Shown: in pieces, positions 53,222 to 61,580 of the stretch
How the letters are laid out: each line of letters starts with the position of its first letter
Numbering within the stretch: the stretch's first letter is position 1
Assembly: GCA_016841245.1 (NCBI GenBank)
Contig: JAENZN010000014.1
Location: 30,846-94,845 of the forward strand
Reading direction: 5' to 3'
Source: Syntrophomonas sp.
GTDB taxonomy: Bacteria > Bacillota > Syntrophomonadia > Syntrophomonadales > Syntrophomonadaceae
DNA: 64,000 bases
The notes under the pieces: generated by a model
Databases searched by the model: none
Seen by the model: only the letters and a program-made list of their open reading frames with translations
Told to the model about the DNA's origin: nothing
Program-made: the position numbers and the translations under genes

Positions 53222-53526
53222 TAAAGCTGCACCCCATTATGTTCTATTTTTTTGCGTAAACTCTCGAAAACATCTGTACTGCAAGCAATGCTCACTTCAA
53301 TATCACCTGCAATCATTTGCGCTTCATGGAGTGCCGCAAAATAGTCTTCCCCAAGGCCCTCAACATAAAGGTCAATATCCGAATAATTATCAAACTTGCC
53401 ATCTGCTAAAGAGCCATACAATACTACTCTAGATACATAATATTTTTCTTTTAGCATCGTTGCAATATCTTCAGCTGTTTTTAATGCTCTTTGTTTTCTT
53501 AGTCCTATATCTTGGGAAGTCAACAC
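53221..53526 (-). CDS. MNT-type nucleotidyltransferase domain protein (antitoxin-like)
   Basis: A 101-residue minimal nucleotidyltransferase with the core motif VVLYGSLADGKFDNYSDIDL (G-S-x-x-x-G and D-x-D) and a third acidic residue in DIEVSIAC. In MNT-HEPN toxin-antitoxin pairs this protein AMPylates and silences a HEPN RNase. Here the downstream partner is truncated. The start is GTG 53526 or TTG 53523 with a weak ribosome site. Confidence 0.8.
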   Translation of the reverse strand: MLTSQDIGLRKQRALKTAEDIATMLKEKYYVSRVVLYGSLADGKFDNYSDIDLYVEGLGEDYFAALHEAQMIAGDIEVSIACSTDVFESLRKKIEHNGVQL

Positions 53527-53636
53527 TTTTTCTTTTGCTCAATTAGCCGGTGATTTTTTCGAATTTCTTCAATCATTAGAGTAGCATCTCCCTTTTGGCT
53601 TATGTAATTCATAATAACAGGAATTGCTATTTGCAT
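53520..53636 (-). CDS. possible small ORF upstream of the MNT gene, 38 aa
   Basis: The frame reads MQIAIPVIMNYISQKGDATL then MIEEIRKNHRLIEQKKKC and its stop overlaps the MNT start (TGTTGA). No clear ribosome site or family. It may be a leader peptide or the remnant of a larger gene. Confidence 0.25.
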   Translation of the reverse strand: MQIAIPVIMNYISQKGDATLMIEEIRKNHRLIEQKKKC

Positions 53637-53647
53637 CTACAGAGCTT

Positions 53648-53945
53648 TTATAAATCATACCATAATTTTACAACAAAGCGAATCGTGAAAACGATGCTGG
53701 CCATCATTTCAAGTTCTTTTGCTGGTCTACCGTAATATTTACAGTAGGAGTCTCCCAGAAGCTTATTAATAAAACTAAAATCAACCGCACTATTTATGCT
53801 TCTAAGTATATGATTTTATGGTATTTTGTCATACAATATCGAATATAAACTTAATTGCTTGGGACCAGTCCTGAGCATCTTAAAACCCCCTTAGATAGGG
53901 TGTTTGCCTTACATCCATTATATCATAAAAGGGGTTTTTTGATTC
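53648..53945 (-). pseudogene. IS1182-type transposase remnant with promoter end
   Basis: Reading the minus strand from 53809, the frame ILRSINSAVDFSFINKLLGD then SYCKYYGRPAKE resembles the N-terminus of IS1182-family transposases (x-I-N/D-x-x-V-D-F-S-F-I, Y-C-x-x-x-G-R-P). It loses homology after about 35 residues and ends at 53648. The start region upstream has an inverted repeat (AAAACCCC at 53882, GGGGTTTT at 53931) and a TATAAT, as expected near an IS end. The rest of the element is missing. Confidence 0.55.
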
Positions 53946-54344
53946 TGCTTTGCAGGCATTCATTTGTATTATTGTCATATTTTATAAGGTGTTTTTCAGT
54001 GGTCTCGAACTGTCCCCCTGCCTTCTATACGAGATTTCAGTACTCTTGTAAAGTCTCTGTATGTCTATATATCTAAAGATATAACAGATCATTTAAAGTA
54101 TGTTAAGTTTCTTACTTGGGATGAGTTGTAGCTAATAAAATAAACCTATTCGAATATGAGGATTGGCAGCTTCCATCCGTGAAATGCTTAAAAGTAATAA
54201 TAACCGTTCATTGGCCTTGTCTTTAGCCGTTTTTCCATATCTCTGTTGGTAGCTGTCTATATATGATAGCCCGCACAAGTCAAATCTGTACGGGCAAAGA
54301 TAACATTTTATTTCCTATCAGGGAAGTAAGAGTTTAAGATGTTA
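53946..54344. other. intergenic region, no gene seen
   Basis: About 400 bp of AT-rich sequence. It contains AACTGTCCCC (54008), a fragment of the dispersed repeat type, and CCTTCTATACGAG (54019), which recurs at 56351. No supported gene. Confidence 0.45.
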
Positions 54345-55322
54345 TTATTTTGTATAGGAAACTGCTTCTCCTGTGATGGGGTCTATATATACGGTATGTC
54401 CTCCTTCTACTGTAATTTCCCATGTTAATGGCATATAATCCTGTTCGGCTTTAAACCACTTGGAGCAATATGCCAATTGTATTTGCGTTATTTCCGGTGG
54501 AATTGGTTGTTTAAAACCGGCAGAAGCTACCGCTTCTTTTGCTGATTCAAATATTTCCTTGATATTTTTCATTTTACTGTATTTGTCTTCTTCTCCGGTT
54601 TTTCTTTCACAATCAGATATGACGTTTCTATGCAATCTAAAATAATAGTCTATACCTAAATTATCAATCCTTGCTTTTATAGCATCTCCTCCGCCTATAG
54701 GTACACTATTATAATGATGTTCATAAACAAAAGTATATCCTAAAATGGTTTCTTCTTCAGTCGATAGCTTTATCATTTTTCCTACATTGATTTTTTTAAG
54801 ATATGCATCCTCAGGCAGTCCCCCATTTTTTTTAATAAATTCTTCAACCTTTTTCTGCGTCTCTTCTATCGTTAAAATATATTCCGCTTCACTTTCTTCA
54901 CCTGTTGAAAAGATTAATGCTCCAGAGGGGTAAAAAGTTACATTTCTATCATATCTATAACGTGCCACTTCATCATCTTTGTATGAACTAGCATCATCAA
55001 TATTATTTAAATTGAGCAAGCCTTTAACAATACTTTCTTTATCTAATTTTTCGGATTCGACATTAATACCGTATATATTATAGTCTTTGGGTATGATTAC
55101 TTTCACCCCGGATTCAGTAAAAGACACATAGTCATCTTGCACTTTAAGATCATCAGGCTCCATATCACCAAGTAACACCTGTACTTTTTCAGTCATTGTA
55201 TCCACAGATATGTCATCTGTTTGTTCGCTAGTTCCAGTAAGCGAAACGGCTTCTACCGCATACTCGCTATTTGATAATATTAAAAGAAAAGAAAGCACTA
55301 AAACACAAGATAACTTTTTCAC
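54345..55322 (-). CDS. secreted protein of unknown function, 325 aa
   Basis: The leader KKLSCVLVLSFLLILSNSEY is a Sec signal peptide. I do not recognise a named domain in the mature part. It shares a series of segments with the protein at 55457 (YPSGALIFSTGEESEAEYIL, KVEEFIKKNGGLPEDAYLKK, GYTFVYEHHYN, DYYFRLHRNVI, MPLTWEI, VYIDPITGE). A PepSY/YycH-like two-lobed arrangement is possible: the final segment WEITVEGGHTVYIDPITGEA is PepSY-like. GTG 55322 follows GGGAGG with 9-nt spacing; the ATG at 55343 precedes that site. It and its paralogue probably arose by duplication. Confidence 0.72.
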   Translation of the reverse strand: MKKLSCVLVLSFLLILSNSEYAVEAVSLTGTSEQTDDISVDTMTEKVQVLLGDMEPDDLKVQDDYVSFTESGVKVIIPKDYNIYGINVESEKLDKESIVKGLLNLNNIDDASSYKDDEVARYRYDRNVTFYPSGALIFSTGEESEAEYILTIEETQKKVEEFIKKNGGLPEDAYLKKINVGKMIKLSTEEETILGYTFVYEHHYNSVPIGGGDAIKARIDNLGIDYYFRLHRNVISDCERKTGEEDKYSKMKNIKEIFESAKEAVASAGFKQPIPPEITQIQLAYCSKWFKAEQDYMPLTWEITVEGGHTVYIDPITGEAVSYTK

Positions 55323-55456
55323 TATATACAACCTCCCATTCATTTATTTTATACGCTCAACCTTTTTGTTTCTTGCAATAACAACATAATAATGATATTC
55401 GGCTCATTATATTACTATATATTACTATTTTTGTAAATATAAATGATTTAGCAACT

Positions 55457-56383
55457 TCATTTTTCAGGTTTCATTAATTCGCCGGTCGTAAAATCAACGT
55501 ATACCTTTTTATTCAAATTTGTATTAATTTCCCATACTACCGGCATATATTCTTGATCTCCCTTGAAAAAATTAGACCAATAAGTTAACCGCATTTCTAT
55601 TATTTGGGGCTTTTCCACTGATTTTATGCTTGATAGCGCACTTTCCTCTGCCTTCTGTTTTATTTCTTTAATTTTTTCATTTCTTTCATTTTCAGCTAAA
55701 ATGAATGGTTCACATTCATCGACAACATTTCTCCATAATCTAAAATAGTAAGGAATGTCTGTATTATCAATAGTAACTTTTATAGCATCCCCGCCTGCTC
55801 CTTCAATTTTTAAATTATTATACCTGTGTTTATAAACAAATGTATATCCGGTAATGATTTCCTCTCCAGTTGATACACTTGTCATTATTTCTGCTTTGAT
55901 TTTTTCAAGATATGCATCCTCAGGCAATCCTCCGTTTTCTTCAATAAATTCTTCAACCTTTTTCTGCGCCTCTTCCATAGTTAAAACATATTCTTCATCA
56001 CTAAATTCATCTTTCCCAAATATCAAGGCACCGGAAGGATATGTTGTTACATTAGCGCCATTAAGTGTATATATTTTAGAAGAATATTTTCCTGTTGTAT
56101 ACTCCAAAGCATCTCTGTCATCCTCATCCATAACATCTAGCCTTAATAAATGTGATACAATTTTATCCTCATTTATGTCTTCAGACGCTATCTTAATATT
56201 AATCAGGGAATCATCTGCGGGCATAATAACATCAATATCGTCGACTTTTAGAGTTGATGTTTTCTCATATTCAGACATATCTAAGTAATAACTGCCGTCT
56301 TCGTTCCAGTGGTATATATCATCAAGCCCTTCAATATCACTTGTAGCTCCGCCTTCTATACGAGGGAAAATTAGTTTATTCCT
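55457..56383 (-). pseudogene. 5'-truncated paralogue of the secreted protein
   Basis: An open frame runs from a stop at 56384 through FPRIEGGATSDIEGLDDIYHWNED into MSEYEKTST (ATG 56278) and on to the end. The body matches the gene at 54345 (YPSGALIFGKDEF, KVEEFIEENGGLPEDAYLEK, GYTFVYKHRYN, PYYFRLWRNVV, MPVVWEI). There is no signal peptide, and codons upstream of the ATG at 56278 look like coding sequence. The 5' end was therefore probably lost. A GAACCGTCCCC repeat fragment lies just upstream of the break. It could still be expressed as a 273-residue cytosolic protein. Confidence 0.6.
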
Positions 56384-56495
56384 TCATGTAGCTAAATGTG
56401 CAACAGAACCGTCCCCCCGTCTTAGTGCCCCACGTTTTCAAGACACATTTTAAAAAATAAGCTAATGTGTCACTCCTTCTCTTAAATTGCTAACT
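56384..56495. repeat. partial GGGGACGGTTC repeat at a recombination scar
   Basis: ACAGAACCGTCCCC (56404-56417) followed by CCGTCTTAGTGCCCCACG is a one-armed version of the dispersed palindrome. It sits where the truncated paralogue begins. Confidence 0.45.
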
Positions 56496-56844
56496 TTAAT
56501 AGTACTTGTCGGTAGTAATCAACGGGGCATCTATATTCAAGCGACTCATGAAGCCGCTGCTCAACCGTATGTATTGATTTAATCCTCTGCGCAGAGATTT
56601 GGGAGTTTCGTATTCATTTAGGTAAATGTTCTCGTACTTATCCACTGAATTCAACCTGCGGGTTAAGAAAAAGTTGTAATCCCAAATCCTTTTACTGTTC
56701 CAACAGGAATAATTATGACCGTGTCGACGTCTATGCCGAATCGCCGGTTTCAACTACAAAATCACTTGCACCAACGGCACAAGCGGTGCTGCCTAAGGTA
56801 ACAAGCAGCACCGCCATCATGGTTAATGCTAAAACTTTTTGCAA
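56496..56844 (-). pseudogene. broken secreted-protein gene
   Basis: From TTG 56844 a signal-peptide-like frame (LQKVLALTMMAVLLVTLGST then ACAVGASDF) runs to TAG 56731. Coding character then continues in another frame (VDTVIIIPVGTVKGFGITTF), and a further frame runs to 56496. The pattern is that of a small secreted protein with frameshifts. I do not recognise the family. Confidence 0.4.
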
Positions 56845-56943
56845 TAACTTTACATCTTCGCGCCTCGTTCATACTTCACTCTAACTGTGATTTCACTGCT
56901 ACCTTTGAGATGCCGTGCCATCTTTTACTGTCCATTCCACATC

Positions 56944-57387
56944 TTAGTTTGCAACTTTAGGCGTGGAAGTAACAATTTTTGTTTCTGATCCTCCATCATT
57001 TTCCACATAAAATTCAACATAGCTTCGGTATTCCGTCCCCGGTGTTCCATAATAATAGCAGTCATAAATATATGTACCGGTATTGTAGTCATAGTCGTCG
57101 GTTACCAGGGTATCGATGGACTGCCAGTAACCGCCTACCTTTTTTTGGATCTCCAGGGATATGATGCCCAGTTTATCAACGATGGTCGTCGCACCCAGCT
57201 TGTTTTTTACCAAAAGTGTTCCGTTTCCTTGCGGAATTATTTCCACACTTGTGGAACGGATGTATTCACTGGCTCTGGGAGATTGAGCGTCATCCTCACT
57301 GGCATAAACGGCCAGGGGGGAAACCAGCATACATAGCATACCGGCCAAAAGCATGATCACCATTTTCTTTTTAGCAGCCAATAACAT
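56944..57387 (-). CDS. DUF6147-like secreted protein, 147 aa
   Basis: A signal peptide (KKKMVIMLLAGMLCMLVSPL, cleaved near VYA) is followed by a small strand-rich domain (ARASEYIRSTSVEI-like start, VKNKLGATTIVDKLGIISLE, GYWQSIDTLVTDDYDYNTGT, GTEYRSYVEFYVENDG). This is the DUF6147 pattern seen in Clostridia; function unknown. ATG 57387 follows GGAGG at 8 nt and lies 1 nt after the DUF4367 stop, so it is coexpressed with the sigma/anti-sigma genes. Confidence 0.75.
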   Translation of the reverse strand: MLLAAKKKMVIMLLAGMLCMLVSPLAVYASEDDAQSPRASEYIRSTSVEIIPQGNGTLLVKNKLGATTIVDKLGIISLEIQKKVGGYWQSIDTLVTDDYDYNTGTYIYDCYYYGTPGTEYRSYVEFYVENDGGSETKIVTSTPKVAN

Positions 57388-57388
57388 A

Positions 57389-58273
57389 TCACGAACCTCC
57401 ATTCATGGAATCTATAATCTTTTTCATTTCGTCTGCCGAAACATCACCGCTTACATTGTATATAACGTTCGAACTGGTCCATACCGCTTGCACCCGATCA
57501 ATGTTTTGAAAGATGTAATGCGGTATGTTGTTTTTCTCATAAAACTCAACCATATTATCATCTTTTTCAAAAGACGCATCTGCTGACGCTTGGTCAGTAT
57601 AGATCTCAAAATCAAAAACAATGGTTTTATAGGCACTATTTTCGTAATATAAGACGACATTGGTGTTGTCTAAACGGACAAATTTTTCTGCATACTTAAA
57701 AGCAAACCCGTCAGGAACCCATTGAGGCAATAACGGTTTTACAGCCATGTCATGCAAAACCTCTTCGATATTGCCATAGTTCTTTTTGTCGGCAATATTG
57801 TGATCATTATCCTGTACATTGGGCTGATTTTGCGCCGATAAATGAAACGTTTCTTTTCCCCAATCAACCACGGTTTGGACCAGATTATAACCCAAGGCGC
57901 TGGCCACCGCAGAGGACATAAAGAATACCAAAATCAAACCGGCGACGCTTTGGCCCAGTAGCTTTTTTAATCTGTGTTTACGCTGAGCCCGCAGCCAGTT
58001 TTTATATTTTTGATCAACCTTGTGCCGCATGGACTTTATTTTCTCGGGGTCCAAGCGTTCTTCACGGCCTTCAATCAGATTGAGGGCTTTTACACATTCA
58101 TCGATCAAATCGGTATCCATGGTTGCCTCATCGGCTGATGACGCTTCATATAAAATGGCATACATTCTGTCTTTTACATCCGCATCACGCTCCTTTTCGG
58201 AAAGGATCTCTTTGATGATCTCCTTATCGCTATTGGTGTTAGGAGAGATGGGTTCCTTTGATCTTTTCTCCAT
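57389..58273 (-). CDS. DUF4367 membrane protein, probable anti-sigma factor
   Basis: A 294-residue single-pass protein. The N-terminal ~100 residues are charged and cytosolic, a membrane helix follows (LLGQSVAGLILVFFMSSAVA), and the outer C-terminal domain is DUF4367 (LLPQWVPDGFAFKYAEKFVR, VVLYYENSAYKTIVFDFEIY, VIYNVSGDVSADEMKKIIDS). This layout next to an ECF sigma gene is typical of anti-sigma or sensor partners. ATG 58273 follows AAGGGAG; a longer frame to 58363 overlaps the sigma gene. Confidence 0.78.
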   Translation of the reverse strand: MEKRSKEPISPNTNSDKEIIKEILSEKERDADVKDRMYAILYEASSADEATMDTDLIDECVKALNLIEGREERLDPEKIKSMRHKVDQKYKNWLRAQRKHRLKKLLGQSVAGLILVFFMSSAVASALGYNLVQTVVDWGKETFHLSAQNQPNVQDNDHNIADKKNYGNIEEVLHDMAVKPLLPQWVPDGFAFKYAEKFVRLDNTNVVLYYENSAYKTIVFDFEIYTDQASADASFEKDDNMVEFYEKNNIPHYIFQNIDRVQAVWTSSNVIYNVSGDVSADEMKKIIDSMNGGS

Positions 58274-58340
58274 AATTTTCTCCCTTCTACATATGACATT
58301 ACATAAGTCATGCAAAATCACATATTTTTTAAAAAATTTT

Positions 58341-58895
58341 TTAGTTTTTTTCAAAATAATCATAGACGAGATTTTTAATTTTTTTCTTCAGCCGATAAAT
58401 TCGCGTAGTCATAGCGGTGCCTGAGACATCGTATTTTTTAGCGAGCTCCGAGACCGACATGGTATTTTTATAATAGTCTCTATATAAATCAGATTCATTG
58501 GCGTTGAGTTGACTCAATATATCAGCGCATAGTTTATCCCCATCCACGCTGCTATTAAAAATCTCTTCCAATTCACGATCAAATTCTATTAAATTGTTGG
58601 CGATATTCTCATTCATCATTACTTCGTATCTCTTTTTAACATACATGCTTCTATATGACTGATTAATCAAATTTCGCGCCGTAGTGTACAACCAGCCTTC
58701 TACGTTAGGGTGATCCCTTAAATGTGAGATTTGTTTGCGGGCTTCCAGAAATGTATTTTGCGTGCAATCTTCTACAAAATCCATTAATTGCGCTTGGCCC
58801 TTGACCAGCCTTTTGCAATAAGAATAAATCCGCTCGAAGTATTGATTGCACAAAAGCTCATAAAAAGCTTCGGCATTTTTATCATTCCTTCCCAC
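58341..58895 (-). CDS. ECF-type RNA polymerase sigma factor
   Basis: A 184-residue sigma-70 family protein with region 2 (YFERIYSYCKRLV, DFVEDCTQNTFLEARKQISH, VEGWLYTTARNLINQSYRS) and region 4 (LSQLNANESDLYRDYYKNTM, SVSELAKKYDVSGTAMTTRI, YRLKKKIKNLV). It is the first gene of a three-gene set with the DUF4367 protein and the DUF6147 secreted protein. GTG 58895 follows AAAGGAGGG with 7-nt spacing; the upstream frame to 58922 lacks a site. Confidence 0.88.
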   Translation of the reverse strand: MGRNDKNAEAFYELLCNQYFERIYSYCKRLVKGQAQLMDFVEDCTQNTFLEARKQISHLRDHPNVEGWLYTTARNLINQSYRSMYVKKRYEVMMNENIANNLIEFDRELEEIFNSSVDGDKLCADILSQLNANESDLYRDYYKNTMSVSELAKKYDVSGTAMTTRIYRLKKKIKNLVYDYFEKN

Positions 58896-59472
58896 CAACA
58901 ACCCTCCTTTCTGCAACAACAATTTGCATAAAAAATGAGCAAATAATTACAAAAAAGTAATGATTTTCAGATTCGTTATATCGCAAATTGCTGGATAAAA
59001 AAGATTTTTAAAAAAATTGGCAACATGAAAATCTTTAAAAAATTCTGCTCCAACATCAGTGCGGAAATATGCTTCCAGCATTTTTTGCCGAAGACTTTTC
59101 CCCCACCGAAGATATTTTCGTCAGGCCTAAAATGCTGGAGTATGAAAAACATCTGGAAAAAATTATAAATAAATGTGTGATTTCGGCAAAGAACCGCAAT
59201 GTAATAGGTAGAAGGGAAAATGGAGGTGATACCTATGAGGGTGTACATCTAATCTTCCAATCGGAAGAAGCAGTAGGAGCAGAATGATTATTGTTCGTTG
59301 CTAGCCGTTGAGGAGAGCCAGCTGGCTTATCCCCTATATTTTCATGCGAGCTGGTTGAGAAATGAAAAAGGGCAGTTCTTCGCACTCCCTGGTCATCAAT
59401 TGACCCAAAATGTTTTTCTCAGTTTTATTTGTCGGTTAGAAACATTGGATTATGGAAGGAAGTGGATAAAAA
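58896..59472. other. intergenic region with a degenerate recombinase start
   Basis: Most of this 577-bp stretch has no supported gene. A frame at 59069-59287 (MLPAFFAEDFSPTEDIFVRP, 72 aa) has no ribosome site. At 59220, GGAGGTGATACCT precedes ATGAGGGTGTACATC (M-R-V-Y-I) and an immediate stop. This resembles the first codons of serine recombinase genes with a frameshift, so a recombinase remnant is possible. Confidence 0.3.
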
Positions 59473-60048
59473 GTGTATAATATTAAAAAATGTCTTGTAA
59501 TGCATTTAGCGATATTTCTGGTGCTCGGTTTTATGATCACTGTGGCGATGGCGGTTCCTGCAATGGCGGAACCTCTATATGTAACGACCGCTAATGTAAA
59601 TTTACGCAGTCAACCGGATACGTCTTCATCGGTTCTTTTTACCATGGCGGAAGGAACAGCTTGTGTCTATCTTGGACAAAGCCAAAATGGATTTTTGAAG
59701 GTACAGGCCTGGAACCCGAGCAGCAGTGCCTGGAACCAAGGCTGGGTTGCTACTAATTATATCAATGCCAGTACAGTAGCCAGCAATCAAAGCGGCTCCG
59801 CCAAATATATTTATAATTCCAGCTTGAATGATTCGGGAGATAGAATTTCAGCAGATGGATATGTTGTTTATGCGAGTTCTTCCGGAAGTTGGCTTAATCT
59901 TCCCTGTTATTCTCCTAGTAATGCTGATTATACAAAATTTAATAGGTACCACGACAGTGGTGGATGGCATGATCGTTCGACTACTTCATATGTTTATGGT
60001 AGGTATAAAGTTTCTGCGCCGTCGTATTATTGGTTTGCTCTTGATTAA
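59473..60048 (+). CDS. secreted SH3-domain protein, 191 aa
   Basis: A signal peptide (MHLAIFLVLGFMITVAMAVP, cleaved near AMA) precedes a bacterial SH3 domain (LYVTTANVNLRSQPDTSSSV, GTACVYLGQSQNGFLKVQAW, GWVATNYI). The C-terminal ~85 residues are rich in Ser, Tyr, Gly and Asn (SYVYGRYKVSAPSYYWFALD) and resemble no domain I can name with certainty; a bacteriocin-like (lactococcin 972-type) end is possible but weak. SH3b domains bind cell-wall peptides. GTG 59473 follows GGAAGTGG. Confidence 0.75.
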   Translation: MYNIKKCLVMHLAIFLVLGFMITVAMAVPAMAEPLYVTTANVNLRSQPDTSSSVLFTMAEGTACVYLGQSQNGFLKVQAWNPSSSAWNQGWVATNYINASTVASNQSGSAKYIYNSSLNDSGDRISADGYVVYASSSGSWLNLPCYSPSNADYTKFNRYHDSGGWHDRSTTSYVYGRYKVSAPSYYWFALD

Positions 60049-60075
60049 CCGATACGTAAGGAGGGATTATTTACA

Positions 60076-60693
60076 ATGATGAAGTTTACTAAAAGAATTC
60101 CCAGATTGCCTATGCTCATATTGGCTATAGCAGTTTTGATCACTGGCATAGCCTATCATGGAGTCAGTACCCAAGCGCAAGATTCGCCTAAATTGGATTT
60201 GGGTGATATGACTTTACAGATAAATAAAGTCGAATACGCTTTAGCGCCAGCCTATAACGACCTACCAGATAACGTTGAAGTCTTCATTGAACTATACAAC
60301 AACGAGGGTAAGGATGTTGCATGTAAACCCACTGGTGAATTGGTTTTTTTGGCTTCTAATGGAAAACAATATCCAACGCCCGATGGAGAATACGGTGAGG
60401 AAATAAGTTCATTTAATCTCCAACGACTGCAATACTTAAATCAAGACACACAAAAACTCATTGACATGGGAAAAGCTACGGCTGATGAGCTTCTTCCAGA
60501 TGGTCTTTTCCGTTGCGGGTTTAGCACCCCAATTGAGCGAGGAGATAAGATTACTGCCGTGTTATTTAAAAACGGCAGCGACGTGAAGAAACTGGATATC
60601 TCCCAGGTTGAAACCGTGGTACATGAACGTAAGACTGAACTTGGGGAGGAAGATTTCGAAGTCCAGAAAGACCGGGAGTTATACGGGCCGTAA
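60076..60693 (+). CDS. secreted protein of unknown function, first copy of a tandem pair
   Basis: A 205-residue protein with an uncleaved or cleaved leader (LPMLILAIAVLITGIAYHGV) and a domain that looks like a DUF4352-type immunoglobulin-like fold (LDLGDMTLQINKVEYALAPA, VEVFIELYNNEGKDVACKPT, LVFLASNGKQYPTPDGE). The C-terminus ends KTELGEEDFEVQKDRELYGP. It shares most of its sequence with the next gene at a constant 750-bp offset. AAGGAGG precedes the ATG. A 16-bp hairpin follows. Confidence 0.75.
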   Translation: MMKFTKRIPRLPMLILAIAVLITGIAYHGVSTQAQDSPKLDLGDMTLQINKVEYALAPAYNDLPDNVEVFIELYNNEGKDVACKPTGELVFLASNGKQYPTPDGEYGEEISSFNLQRLQYLNQDTQKLIDMGKATADELLPDGLFRCGFSTPIERGDKITAVLFKNGSDVKKLDISQVETVVHERKTELGEEDFEVQKDRELYGP

Positions 60694-60739
60694 TGCTTTT
60701 GGAGCCGACGGAGCACAGATAAGGAGACAATTACCAGGT

Positions 60740-60775
60740 ACAAGTCTGAGGGGTGATCGCACCCCTCAGACTTGT
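60740..60775 (+). promoter_or_regulatory. perfect 16-bp RNA hairpin after the first copy
   Basis: ACAAGTCTGAGGGGTG (60740-60755) pairs fully with 60760-60775 around loop ATCG. No T-run follows. The corresponding hairpin after the second copy keeps pairing through four compensated base changes (see 61489). Confidence 0.75.
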
Positions 60776-60831
60776 CGCTATGCCAGTGGAAAGAATGCAG
60801 ATGTTTGCTTGTTGTAGGAGGATGTATTAAG

Positions 60832-61443
60832 TTGAACTTTATTACAAAAATTTCCCGGTTGCCTATTATATTGGCTATAGCAGTTGTGATCACTGGCATA
60901 GCCTATCATGGAGTCAGTACCCAAGCGCAAGATTCGCCTAAATTGGATTTGGGTGATATAACCATGCAAGTAGATAGGGTAGAGTATTATCTAGCTCCGA
61001 CATACAATGACCTTCTAGATATCGTTATGATTAATGCACAACTATATAACAACGCGGGAAAAGATATTAAAATTAATCCTACTGGAGAGCTTATTCTAGT
61101 TGGTGCTAGCGGGAAGGAATACTTGATGCCCAGTAACCAACCTGGAGAAATTTTGGCCCCTTTTGATCTGCAAAGGCTTCAGTACTTGAATCAAGACACG
61201 AAAAAACTCATTGACATGGGAAAAGCTACGGCTGATGAGCTTCTTCCGGATGGTCTTTTTCGCTGGGGATTCGGGACTCAAATTGATCGGGAAGATAGGA
61301 TTGTTGCCGTATTATATAAAAACGGCAGCGACGAGAAGAAACTGGATATCTCCCAATTTGAAACCGTGGTACATGAACGTAAGACTGAACTTGGAGAAGA
61401 AGATTTCGAAGTCCAGAAAGACCGGGAGTTATACGGGCCATAA
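60832..61443 (+). CDS. secreted protein of unknown function, second copy of a tandem pair
   Basis: A 203-residue paralogue of the preceding protein. The leader (LPIILAIAVVITGIAYHGVS) and the last 70 residues are nearly identical. The middle (VEYYLAPTYNDLLDIVMINA, LILVGASGKEYLMPSNQPGE) has diverged, suggesting a recent duplication with selection or gene conversion at the ends. It starts with TTG 60832, 9 nt after TAGGAGG; an upstream GTG frame from 60772 overlaps the hairpin. Confidence 0.75.
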   Translation: MNFITKISRLPIILAIAVVITGIAYHGVSTQAQDSPKLDLGDITMQVDRVEYYLAPTYNDLLDIVMINAQLYNNAGKDIKINPTGELILVGASGKEYLMPSNQPGEILAPFDLQRLQYLNQDTKKLIDMGKATADELLPDGLFRWGFGTQIDREDRIVAVLYKNGSDEKKLDISQFETVVHERKTELGEEDFEVQKDRELYGP

Positions 61444-61488
61444 TGCTTTTGGAGCCGACGGAGCACAGATAAGGAGAAATATTCGGTA

Positions 61489-61524
61489 ACCAGTTTCAGG
61501 GGTAATCATACCTCTGAAACTGGT
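61489..61524 (+). promoter_or_regulatory. 16-bp RNA hairpin after the second copy
   Basis: ACCAGTTTCAGGGGTA (61489-61504) pairs with TACCTCTGAAACTGGT (61509-61524) around ATCA, with one G-U pair. Four pairs differ from the 60740 hairpin on both sides at once. Confidence 0.75.
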
Positions 61525-61543
61525 GCACAGGACAACGCTATCA

Positions 61544-61580
61544 GCCAACAGGCCAAGGCGGGGACGTTCCTTTTGTTGGC
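61544..61580. repeat. hairpin with GGGGACGTTCC loop
   Basis: GCCAACA (61544-61550) and TGTTGGC (61574-61580) flank a loop with GCGGGGACGTTCC. It resembles the dispersed GGGGACGGTTC family but with a changed core. Confidence 0.4.

Noticed and set aside
53855..54076. 73-residue plus-strand frame rich in Leu and Phe
   Set aside because: It crosses the IS end and repeat sequence with no start signals, and its composition is that of AT-rich non-coding DNA.
58976..59248. 90-residue minus-strand frame upstream of the ECF sigma gene
   Set aside because: Phe/Ile-rich antisense frame without ribosome site; it overlaps other weak frames and has no recognisable content.
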